From: DATJPY01 sp035506135
GTDB taxonomy: Bacteria > Myxococcota_A > UBA9160 > PR03
Length of the DNA: 64,000 bases
Assembly: GCA_035506135.1 (NCBI GenBank)
Contig: DATJPY010000077.1
Location: forward strand, 62,001-126,000
Direction: 5' to 3'
Under the pieces are notes generated by a model that was not told where the DNA came from, made no database searches, and was given only the letters and a program-made list of their open reading frames with translations. Below, in pieces: positions 32,317 through 40,415 of the stretch (its first letter is position 1; each line of letters starts with the position of its first letter). The position numbers and the translations under genes are program-made.

Positions 32317-33477
32317 ATGCGGGTGATCCTGCTCACCGGCAAGGGGGGCGTCGGCAAGACGACGCTCGCCGGCGCGACCGCCGTCGGTGCGGCCGAGCGC
32401 GGGCACAACGTCTTCCTGCTGTCGACGGACCCGGCCCATAGCCTCGGCGACTCCTTCGAGCGCCCGATCGGCGCGCGGCCGGTCCAGGTCGCTCCGCGCC
32501 TGGTGGTGCAGGAGGTGGCGGTGCTCGACGAGATCGACCGCGCCTGGTCGGAGATCCAGGCGTGGCTCGCGCAGCTCGTGCGCGAGGGCACCGACGAGCT
32601 CGTGGCGGAGGAGCTGCTGGTCGCACCCGGGCTCGAGGAGCTGGTGGCGCTGCGCGCCGTGCGCGAGGTCGAGGCGCTCGGGGAGTTCGACGTCTGCGTG
32701 GTGGACTGCGCCCCGACGGGTGCGACGCTGCGCATGCTGCGCTTCCCCGACGCACTCGCGGTCTTCATGGAGCGCTTCTTCGACCTGAAGCGGCGCGTCG
32801 CGCGGCGCGTCCGTCCGTGGCTCGAGGGCGTCGGCCTGCGCGGGCTCGTCCCCGGCGACGAGGTGTTCGCGGCCTTCGAGCGCCTCTATCGCGACGTCGA
32901 CGACGTGCGGCAGATCCTGCTCGACGGCGAGCGCACCAGCGCGCGCCTAGTGACCCAGGCGGCGCGCGTCGTGGTGGACGAGACGCGGCGCTCGTTCGCG
33001 TATCTGTGTCTCTACGGCGTGGCGACGGACGCGGTGATCGCGAACCGCCTGCTGCCCGCGCCGGCCCGGGCCGGATGGTTCGCGCGCTGGGCGGAGCGGG
33101 AGCGCGAGGAGCTGGCTGCCCTCTCCGCCGCCTTCCCGGTGCCGCTCCTGCGCGCGCCACTGCGCCCGACGGAGCTGCGCGGTGTCGAGGCGCTGCGGGC
33201 GCTCTCGCGCGAGGTGTACGGCGAGCGCGACCCCGCGGCAATCCTCCATCGAGGCCGCCCGCTGCGCCTGCGGCGCGTCGGGGGCGCGACGCTCCTCGAG
33301 ATCGAGCTGCCGAACGTCTCGAAGGAGGAGATCGACGTCTCGGTGCACGGCGGCGATCTGCTCGTGCAGGTGCGCGACGCGCTCCGTCGCATCGCGCTGC
33401 CCGCGTCGCTCGCGGGCCGCCCGGTGGACGGCGTGGCCCTGCGCGGCAGTGTTCTCGAGGTTCGCTTCGGCGCGTGA
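32317..33477 (+). CDS. ArsA/Get3-like P-loop ATPase, copy 2
   Basis: 386 residues; the ATG directly follows the stop of copy 1. Walker A LTGKGGVGKTTLAGATA (7-23), LLSTDPAHSLGDSFE, VCVVDCAPTGATLRMLRFPD are all intact. The C-terminal part again ends in a crystallin-like strand domain with LEIELPNVSKEEIDVSVHGGDL, a good match to HSP20-type folds. The two copies share order and length but are clearly diverged, which argues for an obligate pair. It overlaps the BtuF-like gene as GTGA. Target unknown; membrane protein targeting, as for Get3, is one option. Confidence 0.85.
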   Translation: MRVILLTGKGGVGKTTLAGATAVGAAERGHNVFLLSTDPAHSLGDSFERPIGARPVQVAPRLVVQEVAVLDEIDRAWSEIQAWLAQLVREGTDELVAEELLVAPGLEELVALRAVREVEALGEFDVCVVDCAPTGATLRMLRFPDALAVFMERFFDLKRRVARRVRPWLEGVGLRGLVPGDEVFAAFERLYRDVDDVRQILLDGERTSARLVTQAARVVVDETRRSFAYLCLYGVATDAVIANRLLPAPARAGWFARWAEREREELAALSAAFPVPLLRAPLRPTELRGVEALRALSREVYGERDPAAILHRGRPLRLRRVGGATLLEIELPNVSKEEIDVSVHGGDLLVQVRDALRRIALPASLAGRPVDGVALRGSVLEVRFGA

Positions 33478-34274
33478 GCGAGCCTCGCCGCATCGTGTCG
33501 CTGGTGCCGAGCCTGACGGAGGCGCTCTTCGCGCTCGGGCTGGGCGAGCGGGTGGTGGGCGTGACGGACTGGTGCGTCCACCCGGCCGACGCCGTGGTCC
33601 GTCTTCCCAAGGTCGGCGGCACCAAGGACGCCGACGTCGCGGCGATCGCCGCGCTGGCCCCCGATCTCGTCATCGCCAACCGCGAGGAGAACACCCGCCG
33701 CGTGGTGGAGAGCCTCGAGCGCGCAGGGATCCGCGTCTGGCTGACCTATCCGCGCACCGTCCGGGAGGGGGCGGCCCTGCTCCGCGAGCTCGCCTCGCTC
33801 GGCGCCGCGCCGGAGGCGGTCGAGCGCGTGGTCGAGCCGGTGGAGCGCGCGGTGGCGGATGCCGAGTCGGCTCTGGCGGAGGCCTCCGAGCGCGGAAGCT
33901 CGTCACGGACGAGGGTCTTCTGCCCCATCTGGCGCGATCCGTGGATGAGCGTGGGCCCGGACACCTACGCGCACTCCCTCCTCGAGCTGTGCGGGGGCCG
34001 GAACGTGTTCGCAAATCGGACCGGGCGCCGCTATCCGATCGTGAGCCTCGACGAGGTCGCCGCCGCGCAGCCGGACGTGATCCTCCTGCCGGACGAGCCC
34101 TACTGCTTCGGGCCGCGCGACGTCCGGGAGCTGGGTGGCCTCTCCGTTCCTGCGGCGCGTCTCGGCCGCATCCATCGGATCGACGGCACCTGGGTCTCGT
34201 GGTACGGTCCGCGCATCGGGTCCGCCCTCCTTGCCGTCCGCAGGCTCCTCGAGCCGACGGACGCTCGGGCGTAG
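33474..34274 (+). CDS. BtuF-like periplasmic-binding-protein fold, without signal peptide
   Basis: 266 residues from GTG 33474 (GTGA overlap). RIVSLVPSLTEALFALGLGERVVGVTDWC, split over its motifs, starts the helical-backbone metal-receptor fold, followed by PKVGGTKDADVAAIAALAPDLVIANREEN and ELGGLSVPAARLGRIHRIDGTWVSWYGPR. The family binds vitamin B12, heme or siderophores for ABC import. Here there is no signal peptide or lipobox and no ABC permease nearby, so it is probably cytoplasmic. Close cytoplasmic members are annotated as cobalamin-binding; with the two ATPases it may form a ligand-handling unit (inference). Confidence 0.8.
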   Translation: MSEPRRIVSLVPSLTEALFALGLGERVVGVTDWCVHPADAVVRLPKVGGTKDADVAAIAALAPDLVIANREENTRRVVESLERAGIRVWLTYPRTVREGAALLRELASLGAAPEAVERVVEPVERAVADAESALAEASERGSSSRTRVFCPIWRDPWMSVGPDTYAHSLLELCGGRNVFANRTGRRYPIVSLDEVAAAQPDVILLPDEPYCFGPRDVRELGGLSVPAARLGRIHRIDGTWVSWYGPRIGSALLAVRRLLEPTDARA

Positions 34275-34319
34275 CGGTCCGGTCCCCCCGAGATCGATCC
34301 GGCCCCCCGGAGTCGGAAC

Positions 34320-34409
34320 AGTCGCTTCCCGGCAAGGCTGCCGGGACGCGGGCAGCTCGTTCGTCGGATGAAGCTGCGTCACCACGAGCCAGAAAGGGCT
34401 TGGGCGACT
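34320..34409 (+). promoter_or_regulatory. Candidate structured leader RNA, four-way junction
   Basis: AGTCGC (34320-34325) and GCGACT (34404-34409) form an outer stem around three hairpins: CCCGGCA/TGCCGGG (34328-34334 with 34339-34345), GCAGCT/AGCTGC (34352-34357 with 34372-34377) and AGCC/GGCT (34387-34390 with 34397-34400). A further small stem TCGGC/GCCGA follows. It lies in the 218-base gap before the AMIN-domain gene. It fits no riboswitch class I can name. Confidence 0.4.
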
Positions 34410-34492
34410 CGGCCGATCTGCCGAAGGGAATGTCAATCCGGGGCTCGGCGGTCGACCCGCGGCGAGCTCGCGGCAGGAGGGAGCATCGAGCC

Positions 34493-35950
34493 ATGGCGCG
34501 CCGGAATTCCGGTTGGCTCTCGTTCGAGGGGATGCACGCACGGGCGCTCGTGATCGCGGCGCTGGCCGCGCTGCTGCTCGGTCCGCTGCAGGGCCGCGCA
34601 GCGCGCCTCTCCGAGGTGCGGGTGGGGACCCATTCGGACCACACGAGGATCGTGCTCCAGCTCGACTCCGCCGCGGACTACCGGATGCTGTCGAGCGGAC
34701 AGGACGGCCAGCTCGTCGTCGCCCTCGACGCGCAGAGCGTCGCGCGCAACGTGCCGTCGAAGAGCCCGCTGGTGAAGGACGTGCGCGTGGAGCCGGCGGG
34801 CAATGGCTCGAAGGTCCACATCGCGCTGGCGCGCCCCGACATCCAGGTCACCGAGATGATCCTCTCGAATCCGCCGCGCATCGTGTTCGACCTCGCGCGC
34901 GGCGAGTCGGCTGCGCCCGTCGCGCAGGCGCCCGCGCCGAAGGCGGAGCCCGCCGCCGCGAAGCAGGACGCCGTCGTCGCGAAGGACTCGGAGCCGGACG
35001 GCTCGACGGTCCCCGAGGCGCACGGTCCGCCGACCGCAGTCGTACTGGCGGCGCCCGCATCCGCGCCCATGCCGGCGCCGAGCGCCTCCCCGGCACCCGA
35101 CGCGCCGAGTGCCGCGCCGAGCGCGACGGATGGCAAGCTCGCCGATGCCGCACCGCCCGGTGCTGCGAAGCTCGCCGACGCCCCGGCTCATCCGATCGCG
35201 CCGGCGCCGCCGTCCGTCCCGGCGACGACTCCGCCGCCGGCGAGCGAGCCCGCCGCGCCGACCCACGTCGCGCCGCCGCCTCGTCATCCGCCCGCCGCAG
35301 AGGCGAGCGACTCGTCCAGCCACTGGCTCCTCGGAACGCTGATGAGTCCCACCGGGCTCGTCGTCATCGGCGCCGGGCTCCTCGCCGGGATCGCGATGGC
35401 GGTGATGCGGCGCCGCGCGGCGGCAGACGAGGATCCGCTCTACTCGGTGATGGCGGCCGAGGACGCAGGGGAGGTGGAAGAGGACGCCGGCGCGGCGCAC
35501 TGGGAGGCGACCGAGCCGATGACGCCCGACCGCAACGCGCAGGCCTTCGAGGCCGAGGCCGAGGAGAGCTACGAGGATCTTCCGCTCGCCCGCCTCGGAT
35601 CGCCGGCACCGCCGGTCGCCGCCGGTCGCTCCAACGGAACGATCTTGGAGGGCGACGCGGCGGCGAGCGCGATGACCATCGCCGCGCCGGTCGCTGCGAG
35701 CGCCAGCGGTGCGTCGCAGGCCGACGTGCTGCGCGCCGCGGCCGACGTCGACGGCCGCGTCGCCGAGCTCGAGCGCCGGATCGAGCAGCTCGCGGAGGCG
35801 CGCGAGCGGCTCGAGCGCCAGGTGGCCGCGCAGACCGAGGAGCTCCGCGTGCAGCGCGCCGCCATCGCGCGGACGCAGCGCGTGGTGCGCTCGATGACCA
35901 AGGGCGACGACCTGGTCACCGAGCCGGTGCCGCGCTCGCCCAACGCCTGA
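34493..35950 (+). CDS. AMIN-domain membrane protein with Pro/Ala linker and cytoplasmic coiled coil
   Basis: 485 residues. An N-terminal membrane/signal segment (ALVIAALAALLLG) is followed by an AMIN domain (about 38-135: SEVRVGTHSDHTRIVLQLDS, PRIVFDLARGE). AMIN domains bind peptidoglycan in amidases and secretins such as PilQ. A ~150-residue Pro/Ala-rich linker could span the periplasm. A second membrane helix (LVVIGAGLLAGIAMAVM, about 288-304) leads to an acidic region and a coiled coil (VAELERRIEQLAEARERLER). The layout recalls FimV/TsaP-type pilus or secretion assembly proteins. The start is ATG 34493; AGGAGG is about 12 bases upstream, slightly far. GspA and GspB genes lie two genes on. 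Confidence 0.78.
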   Translation: MARRNSGWLSFEGMHARALVIAALAALLLGPLQGRAARLSEVRVGTHSDHTRIVLQLDSAADYRMLSSGQDGQLVVALDAQSVARNVPSKSPLVKDVRVEPAGNGSKVHIALARPDIQVTEMILSNPPRIVFDLARGESAAPVAQAPAPKAEPAAAKQDAVVAKDSEPDGSTVPEAHGPPTAVVLAAPASAPMPAPSASPAPDAPSAAPSATDGKLADAAPPGAAKLADAPAHPIAPAPPSVPATTPPPASEPAAPTHVAPPPRHPPAAEASDSSSHWLLGTLMSPTGLVVIGAGLLAGIAMAVMRRRAAADEDPLYSVMAAEDAGEVEEDAGAAHWEATEPMTPDRNAQAFEAEAEESYEDLPLARLGSPAPPVAAGRSNGTILEGDAAASAMTIAAPVAASASGASQADVLRAAADVDGRVAELERRIEQLAEARERLERQVAAQTEELRVQRAAIARTQRVVRSMTKGDDLVTEPVPRSPNA

Positions 35951-35974
35951 CTTCGCTCGCTCCGCTCGCTGCGC

Positions 35975-35993
35975 GCGCCTGCTTCGCAGGCGC
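35975..35993. terminator. Hairpin between AMIN-domain and CoaW genes
   Basis: Perfect 8-bp stem GCGCCTGC / GCAGGCGC with a TTC loop, between convergent genes and without a T-tract. Probably a bidirectional end or RNA-stability element. Confidence 0.45.
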
Positions 35994-36033
35994 TGGCCGA
36001 TGCTCCAGTCGAATCGGCTTGCGCCCTCGGGGC

Positions 36034-36903
36034 TTACGCTTCTCCGGCCGCGAGCTGGAGCGCTCCGAGCGCTCCAGCGAACTCTCCTCGCGCCAGGAAG
36101 ACGGGCTCGCGCCCGAGCGCCCGGATGATGTTGCCGACGACCTCGACCAGCACGGGGTTGGTGCGCAGCGTCGAGCCGCCGAACACGATCCGCGAGACCT
36201 GCGCCGCCGCCGCGAGCCCCGCGCATACCAGCGCGACGTTCTCGCCGACGAGGCCCATCAGCGCGTGCGCGAGGTCCGCATCCGAGACGCGCTCGCCGGC
36301 GGCGAGGCGCGGTCCGAGCTTGCCGAAGTTTGCGGCGGTGAGGTCGCCGGCCAGCGCGATCCCGCCGGCGCGGTAGATGTCGGAGACGAGGAGGTCCACC
36401 TCGCGCCGCGAGCCGCGCTCCGCGAGCTCGGTGATCCGCGCGAAGTCCCCGATCCCGAACAGGCCCGCGGCGAGTCCCACCAGCGTCCCGCCGCCGAGGG
36501 CGGTGCCGCCGACCCGCGTGACCGAGAGCCCGTCGACCAGGAGCACCGAGGTGCCGGTTCCCAGCGACACGAGGAGGTAGCGGCCGGACGGAGCGAGCGG
36601 CTCGTCGGCGAGCAGCGCCGCCGCGCCGCTGCCCCAGGCCGCGAACTCGTTCACCTGGATTGCCTCGCCGTCCAGACGCGCCGCGATCGCCGCGGCACCG
36701 CCCCCCGTGAGCCCCGTGAGCCTCGCCCCGCTCTCGGCGATCGCCTGCCGGACCACCTCGACGTCGCGCGTCGGGAGCAGGCGGTAGGAGAGCGCGCCCG
36801 CGGGCGAGCGCACGGCGAGCTTCGCGAGCGTCGCGCCCCAATCGAGACCTGCCACGCCGTCCCGGGTTTCCACGTGGGTGGTCGGGGTGGCCGGGGAGGT
36901 CAT
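36034..36903 (-). CDS. coaW: Type II pantothenate kinase
   Basis: 289 residues, the length of bacterial type II PanK. An acetate/sugar-kinase fold is shown by VAGLDWGATLAKLAV (phosphate 1), NEFAAWGSGAAALLA, SLGTGTSVLLVDG (phosphate 2), RVGGTALGGGTLVGLAAGLFG and the adenosine motif RIVFGGSTLRTNP. It phosphorylates pantothenate as the first step of coenzyme A synthesis and, in this class, resists feedback by acyl-CoA. The start is ATG 36903. It is divergent from gspA with a 70-base gap and convergent with the AMIN-domain gene. The many CoA-dependent enzymes in this window need its product, but no direct link is shown. Confidence 0.88.
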   Translation of the reverse strand: MTSPATPTTHVETRDGVAGLDWGATLAKLAVRSPAGALSYRLLPTRDVEVVRQAIAESGARLTGLTGGGAAAIAARLDGEAIQVNEFAAWGSGAAALLADEPLAPSGRYLLVSLGTGTSVLLVDGLSVTRVGGTALGGGTLVGLAAGLFGIGDFARITELAERGSRREVDLLVSDIYRAGGIALAGDLTAANFGKLGPRLAAGERVSDADLAHALMGLVGENVALVCAGLAAAAQVSRIVFGGSTLRTNPVLVEVVGNIIRALGREPVFLARGEFAGALGALQLAAGEA

Positions 36904-36973
36904 TGCCTGGTTCCCGCAAGCGAGGGCTGATAGCTTTCGCGGCTCGAGGGCCGAAACCCCAGGGGCTCCGCCG

Positions 36974-38770
36974 ATGTATACCGCGTTCTTCGGGCTGCGC
37001 GAAAAACCGTTCGCGCTGAGCCCGGACCCCCGCTTCCTGTTCCTGTCCGCCGCGCATCAGGAGGCGCTCGCCCACCTGATCTACGGCATCGATCAGGGCG
37101 AGGGCTTCATCGCGGTCACCGGTGAGGTCGGAACCGGCAAGACGACCCTCTGCCGCACCCTGCTGCGACGCCTCGGCGGCGAGGTCGAGGTCGCCTTCGT
37201 CTTCAATCCCAAGCTCACGGGGCGCGAGCTGCTCGAGGCGATCCTGGTCGAGCTCGGCGTCGAGAAGCGCGGCGACTCGGTGCGCGAGCTGATCGACGAG
37301 CTGAACCACTACCTGCTGGAGCGCCGACGACAGGGGCGCCGCGTGCTGCTGATCATCGACGAGGCGCAGGGCCTGGCGTCCGACACGCTCGAGCAGGTGC
37401 GGCTGCTCTCGAACCTCGAGACCGAGACCGACAAGCTGATCCAGATCCTGATGCTCGGACAGCCGGAGCTCGACGCGCTCCTCGAGTCGCGCGAGCTGAG
37501 GCAGCTCCGGCAGCGCATCGGCGTGCGCTGGCGGCTCGCGCCGCTGTCGCGCGACGAGACGGCCGCCTACGTGCGGCATCGCCTGCGCGTGTCGGCCGGC
37601 GCGGACCGCGACCGACTCTTCTCGGCGCCCGCGCTGCGCGCGGTCTACCACCGCTCCCGCGGCATCCCGCGCGTCGTCAACCTGCTCTGCGACCGCGCGC
37701 TGCTCACCGCCTTCACCGAGGCCGCGCCGAGGATCGGCGCCGCGCACGTGCGGCGCGCAGCCGGCGAGCTCGAGGGGTGGCGCGCCCGGCCCGCGAGACG
37801 CTGGTGGCCGCTCGTCGCTTCGCTCGCCGTGCTCGCGCTGGCCGCCGGTGCCTGGCGCCTCGGGATCTTCGGACACTTCGGGGATCGGCTGCAGCTCGTG
37901 CCGCCTCCTCTTCCCGCCGAGCTCGCCGCCGCGCCGGACGTGTCGAGCGCGCCGCCGCTCGCGGCGACCGAGGTCGCGCCCGCGACACCGGAGGCGACTC
38001 CGGGAGCGGATCCGCCGGCGCCCGCAGTCGCTGCGCCGCCTGCCGACTCCGCTGCGGCCGCGCCGCCCGCAGCGCCGGCGGCTGCCCCCGAGGCGGTGAC
38101 ACCTGCGCGCGTCGAGGACCTCGCGCACGCCCTGGCGCTGCGCGCCCCCGGCGCCACCGCAGGGGACGCCCTCGCCGCCGTCCTGGAGTCGTGGTCGCTC
38201 CCTCGCCTCGATCCCGCCCCCGAGGCGCTCGCGTTTCCCGACGTCGTCTCCGCGCTGGCCGCGCGGGGCCTCGCGCTGATCGCGATCCACGACGGCGACG
38301 TCGCGAAGCTTCGCGCGCTCGGCCAGCCCGCCCTGCTGACGGTCGACGCGGCGGACGGCGTGCCGAGGCTCGTCGCCGTGCGCGCGCTCGGCGGCGGCGG
38401 CGTCGATCTCGCCGGCGTGATGCCGGGCCGACTCGCGCGCGTGTCGGACGACGAGCTGGCGCGCGCGTGGCACGGCGAGGCACAGGTCGCGTGGCGCGAC
38501 CTCGAGCCTCTCCCCGATCTGATGCGGGTCGGCGACGCGGGCGACGGGGTCACCTGGCTGCAGCGCTCGCTCGGCGAGCTCGGCTTCTGGACGGGGCCGC
38601 CGACCGGGCGCTTCGACGCGTCGACCGAGCTCGCGGTGCGCGCGTTCCAGGCGGATCGACGCCTCGCGCCGGACGGCACGGTCGGGCCGCTCACCAAGAT
38701 CGCGCTCTATCAGGCGCTCGGGCGCTACGGCGTTCCCGCGCTCGCGGCCGTGCCGGGAGGAGCCGGTTGA
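36974..38770 (+). CDS. gspA: GspA/ExeA-like AAA ATPase with peptidoglycan-binding domain
   Basis: 598 residues. It starts MYTAFFGLREKPFALSPDPR, the hallmark of GspA/ExeA and related XrtA-linked ATPases. Walker A is GEVGTGKTT (50-58) and Walker B LLIIDEAQ (125-132). A membrane helix (about 276-292) leads to a Pro/Ala-rich periplasmic linker and a C-terminal peptidoglycan_binding_1 domain (VGDAGDGVTWLQRSLGELGF ... FQADRRLAPDGTVGP). ExeA uses ATP with ExeB to open peptidoglycan for secretin assembly in type II secretion. The start is ATG 36974 with AGGGG 9 bases upstream. GspB overlaps it as TTGA, confirming the pair. Confidence 0.92.
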   Translation: MYTAFFGLREKPFALSPDPRFLFLSAAHQEALAHLIYGIDQGEGFIAVTGEVGTGKTTLCRTLLRRLGGEVEVAFVFNPKLTGRELLEAILVELGVEKRGDSVRELIDELNHYLLERRRQGRRVLLIIDEAQGLASDTLEQVRLLSNLETETDKLIQILMLGQPELDALLESRELRQLRQRIGVRWRLAPLSRDETAAYVRHRLRVSAGADRDRLFSAPALRAVYHRSRGIPRVVNLLCDRALLTAFTEAAPRIGAAHVRRAAGELEGWRARPARRWWPLVASLAVLALAAGAWRLGIFGHFGDRLQLVPPPLPAELAAAPDVSSAPPLAATEVAPATPEATPGADPPAPAVAAPPADSAAAAPPAAPAAAPEAVTPARVEDLAHALALRAPGATAGDALAAVLESWSLPRLDPAPEALAFPDVVSALAARGLALIAIHDGDVAKLRALGQPALLTVDAADGVPRLVAVRALGGGGVDLAGVMPGRLARVSDDELARAWHGEAQVAWRDLEPLPDLMRVGDAGDGVTWLQRSLGELGFWTGPPTGRFDASTELAVRAFQADRRLAPDGTVGPLTKIALYQALGRYGVPALAAVPGGAG

Positions 38771-39492
38771 GCACCATCCTGAAGGCGCTGCGGCGGATCG
38801 AGGAGCAGAAGGCGGACGGCTTCGAGCGGCCGCTGCGCGAGGACGTCGTGCTCGCTCCGGTGACGCGCCGCCGCGGGAGCGCGTCGGGACTCATCGCCAT
38901 TGCCGCCGTCGCATTCGCAGCGACGGTCTCCGTGCTGACGCTGCTGCACGACCGCGACGCCGCGCGCCCGGTGGCCGTCGCGGCGCCTGCCCCCGCCCCG
39001 GCCCCGACCGTCTCGGCTCCGCCGCCCGCCGAGCCGCCCGCTGCGCGGCCGCCGGCCGCAGTCGCCGAGGCGCCCGTGCAGATGGAGCGCGCGGCCCCGG
39101 CTGCAGCGGCGGCGCCTGAGGCCGCGGTCGCGGAGGGCGGGGAACCGGACGACTTCGTGATGCTGAATCCGCAAGCGCGCGGGCGCTCGCCGATCGCGGT
39201 GGTCTCCGAGCCTCCGTCGCCTGCCATCGGTGCGACCGCGCCGAAGCCGACGCCAGCGCCGGCGATTCGAAAGGCCCCCGCCGCTCCCTCGACGTCGCTT
39301 CGCGTCCTCCGCACGAGCTGGCACCCGCATCCCGAGAAGCGCACGGCCTGGGTGCAGATGCCGGGCGCGGCGGCGCAGACCGTCCACGAGGGCGATCGCA
39401 TCGGGGGCTTCGTGGTCCGCGAGATCGAGCCCGCCGCCGTCGTGCTGAGCGGCGCCGCCGGCGAGGTCCGGCGCGGGGTCGGATCGCCCTGA
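38767..39492 (+). CDS. gspB: GspB-like general secretion protein
   Basis: 241 residues from TTG 38767, which overlaps the gspA stop; GGGAGGA 5 bases upstream supports it. It begins STILKALRRIEEQK, the conserved cytoplasmic N-terminus of GspB, then a single membrane helix (about 39-57), a long Ala/Pro-rich periplasmic stretch and a small C-terminal domain (SLRVLRTSWHPHPEKRTAWVQ, then VHEGDRIGGFVVREIEP) that matches the T2SSB fold. It should act with GspA in placing the secretin. No other type II secretion gene is in the window. Confidence 0.88.
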   Translation: MSTILKALRRIEEQKADGFERPLREDVVLAPVTRRRGSASGLIAIAAVAFAATVSVLTLLHDRDAARPVAVAAPAPAPAPTVSAPPPAEPPAARPPAAVAEAPVQMERAAPAAAAAPEAAVAEGGEPDDFVMLNPQARGRSPIAVVSEPPSPAIGATAPKPTPAPAIRKAPAAPSTSLRVLRTSWHPHPEKRTAWVQMPGAAAQTVHEGDRIGGFVVREIEPAAVVLSGAAGEVRRGVGSP

Positions 39493-39533
39493 GGCTCAGC
39501 GCGCGAGCGCCGCGGACCCAGTCGCCGCGCGGC

Positions 39534-40415
39534 TCATCGAAGCGAGATCGATCCGTTCGAGGTGCGCAGCTTGATCGGGACGCCGCCGCGGCCGAACGCG
39601 CCGGCCAGGCGGCCGCCGCTCGAGTGGGTGCAGCGGTCGAGCGAGCGCTGGTTGCGGATCACGCCATTGTCGACCCGCACGTCGACGTCGGCGTCGACCG
39701 ACTCGGGAAGCTCGAGGCTGATGCGGCCATTGCTGGTCGCGAGCACCACCGGGCCGCGCAGCTCGGCGAGCGAGGCGCGGATCAGCCCGTTCGAGGTGGC
39801 GGCGTCGACGGCGCCGCGGTGGCCGGCGATCTCGATCTTGCCGTTGCTGCTGCGCGCCAGGAGCCGCCCGCTGCAGCTCGAGCAGCAGACCCGCGCGTTG
39901 GAGGACTGCACCTCGACGTCCCCGTCCACCCCCTCGACCTCGATGCCTCCGTTGCTCGAGCGGGCGCGCACGGCCGCGTGCAGCCCCTCGACGCTGACCT
40001 TGCCGTTCGAGGCCTGCACGTCGACCCGCGTCTCGCGCGGCACGCGGAGCTCGAGGTTCACGCTGCCGCGCCGATTCCAGCGCCGCGGCGTCTCGATCTC
40101 GATGTCGAGCCCGACCTCGCTCTCGGCCGCGGCGAGGTGGATCGACTCCGCCAGGCGCCGCGCGGCGCTCTCGCTCTCGGCGCGCGCCACCTTGTGGAGC
40201 CGCACCTCGACGTCGCTGCGCTCCTCGCCCACGACGCGGGTGCGCCCGTTCGAGTTGTCGACGCGCAGCAGGCCCGAGCGCGGCGCGGCCAGCCGCACCG
40301 TCTCCTCGACCTCCGCGCGCTCGCTCCACGGGATCCCCGCGAGCAGGCTGCGGAGGAACTCGCCGAAGCCTCCGACGCCGTCGGGGCACGGCGGCCTGCG
40401 CTCGCTGGTCGTCAC
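39534..40415 (-). CDS. DUF4097 beta-repeat protein
   Basis: 293 residues from GTG 40415 (GTGA overlap with the sirtuin stop). The chain is a ladder of short strands with SNG turns: RVDNSNGRTRVVG, VQASNGKVSVEG, RARSSNGGIEVEG, LARSSNGKIEIAG, AATSNGLIRASL, LATSNGRISLE and LRTSNGSISLR. This is the putative-adhesin (DUF4097/DUF4098) pattern. A CCSSCSG insert in the middle could bind a metal or form a disulfide. No signal peptide or membrane helix is visible, so it looks cytoplasmic, unlike the usual secreted reading of the family name. It is translated together with a deacylase and a rhomboid protease; function unknown. Confidence 0.85.
   Translation of the reverse strand: MTTSERRPPCPDGVGGFGEFLRSLLAGIPWSERAEVEETVRLAAPRSGLLRVDNSNGRTRVVGEERSDVEVRLHKVARAESESAARRLAESIHLAAAESEVGLDIEIETPRRWNRRGSVNLELRVPRETRVDVQASNGKVSVEGLHAAVRARSSNGGIEVEGVDGDVEVQSSNARVCCSSCSGRLLARSSNGKIEIAGHRGAVDAATSNGLIRASLAELRGPVVLATSNGRISLELPESVDADVDVRVDNGVIRNQRSLDRCTHSSGGRLAGAFGRGGVPIKLRTSNGSISLR

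Noticed and set aside
31117..33477. Arsenite export (ars) locus
   Set aside because: The ATPases lack the metal-binding Cys residues of ArsA pumps, and there is no arsB, arsC or arsR.
34320..34409. c-di-GMP-I (GEMM) riboswitch
   Set aside because: GGGACGC occurs after the first hairpin, as in GEMM, but the GGGCAAA element, GAAA tetraloop and two-helix layout are absent.
34320..34409. tRNA-like element because of the four-way junction
   Set aside because: Arm lengths are wrong, there is no TTCGA T-loop in the right arm and no CCA.
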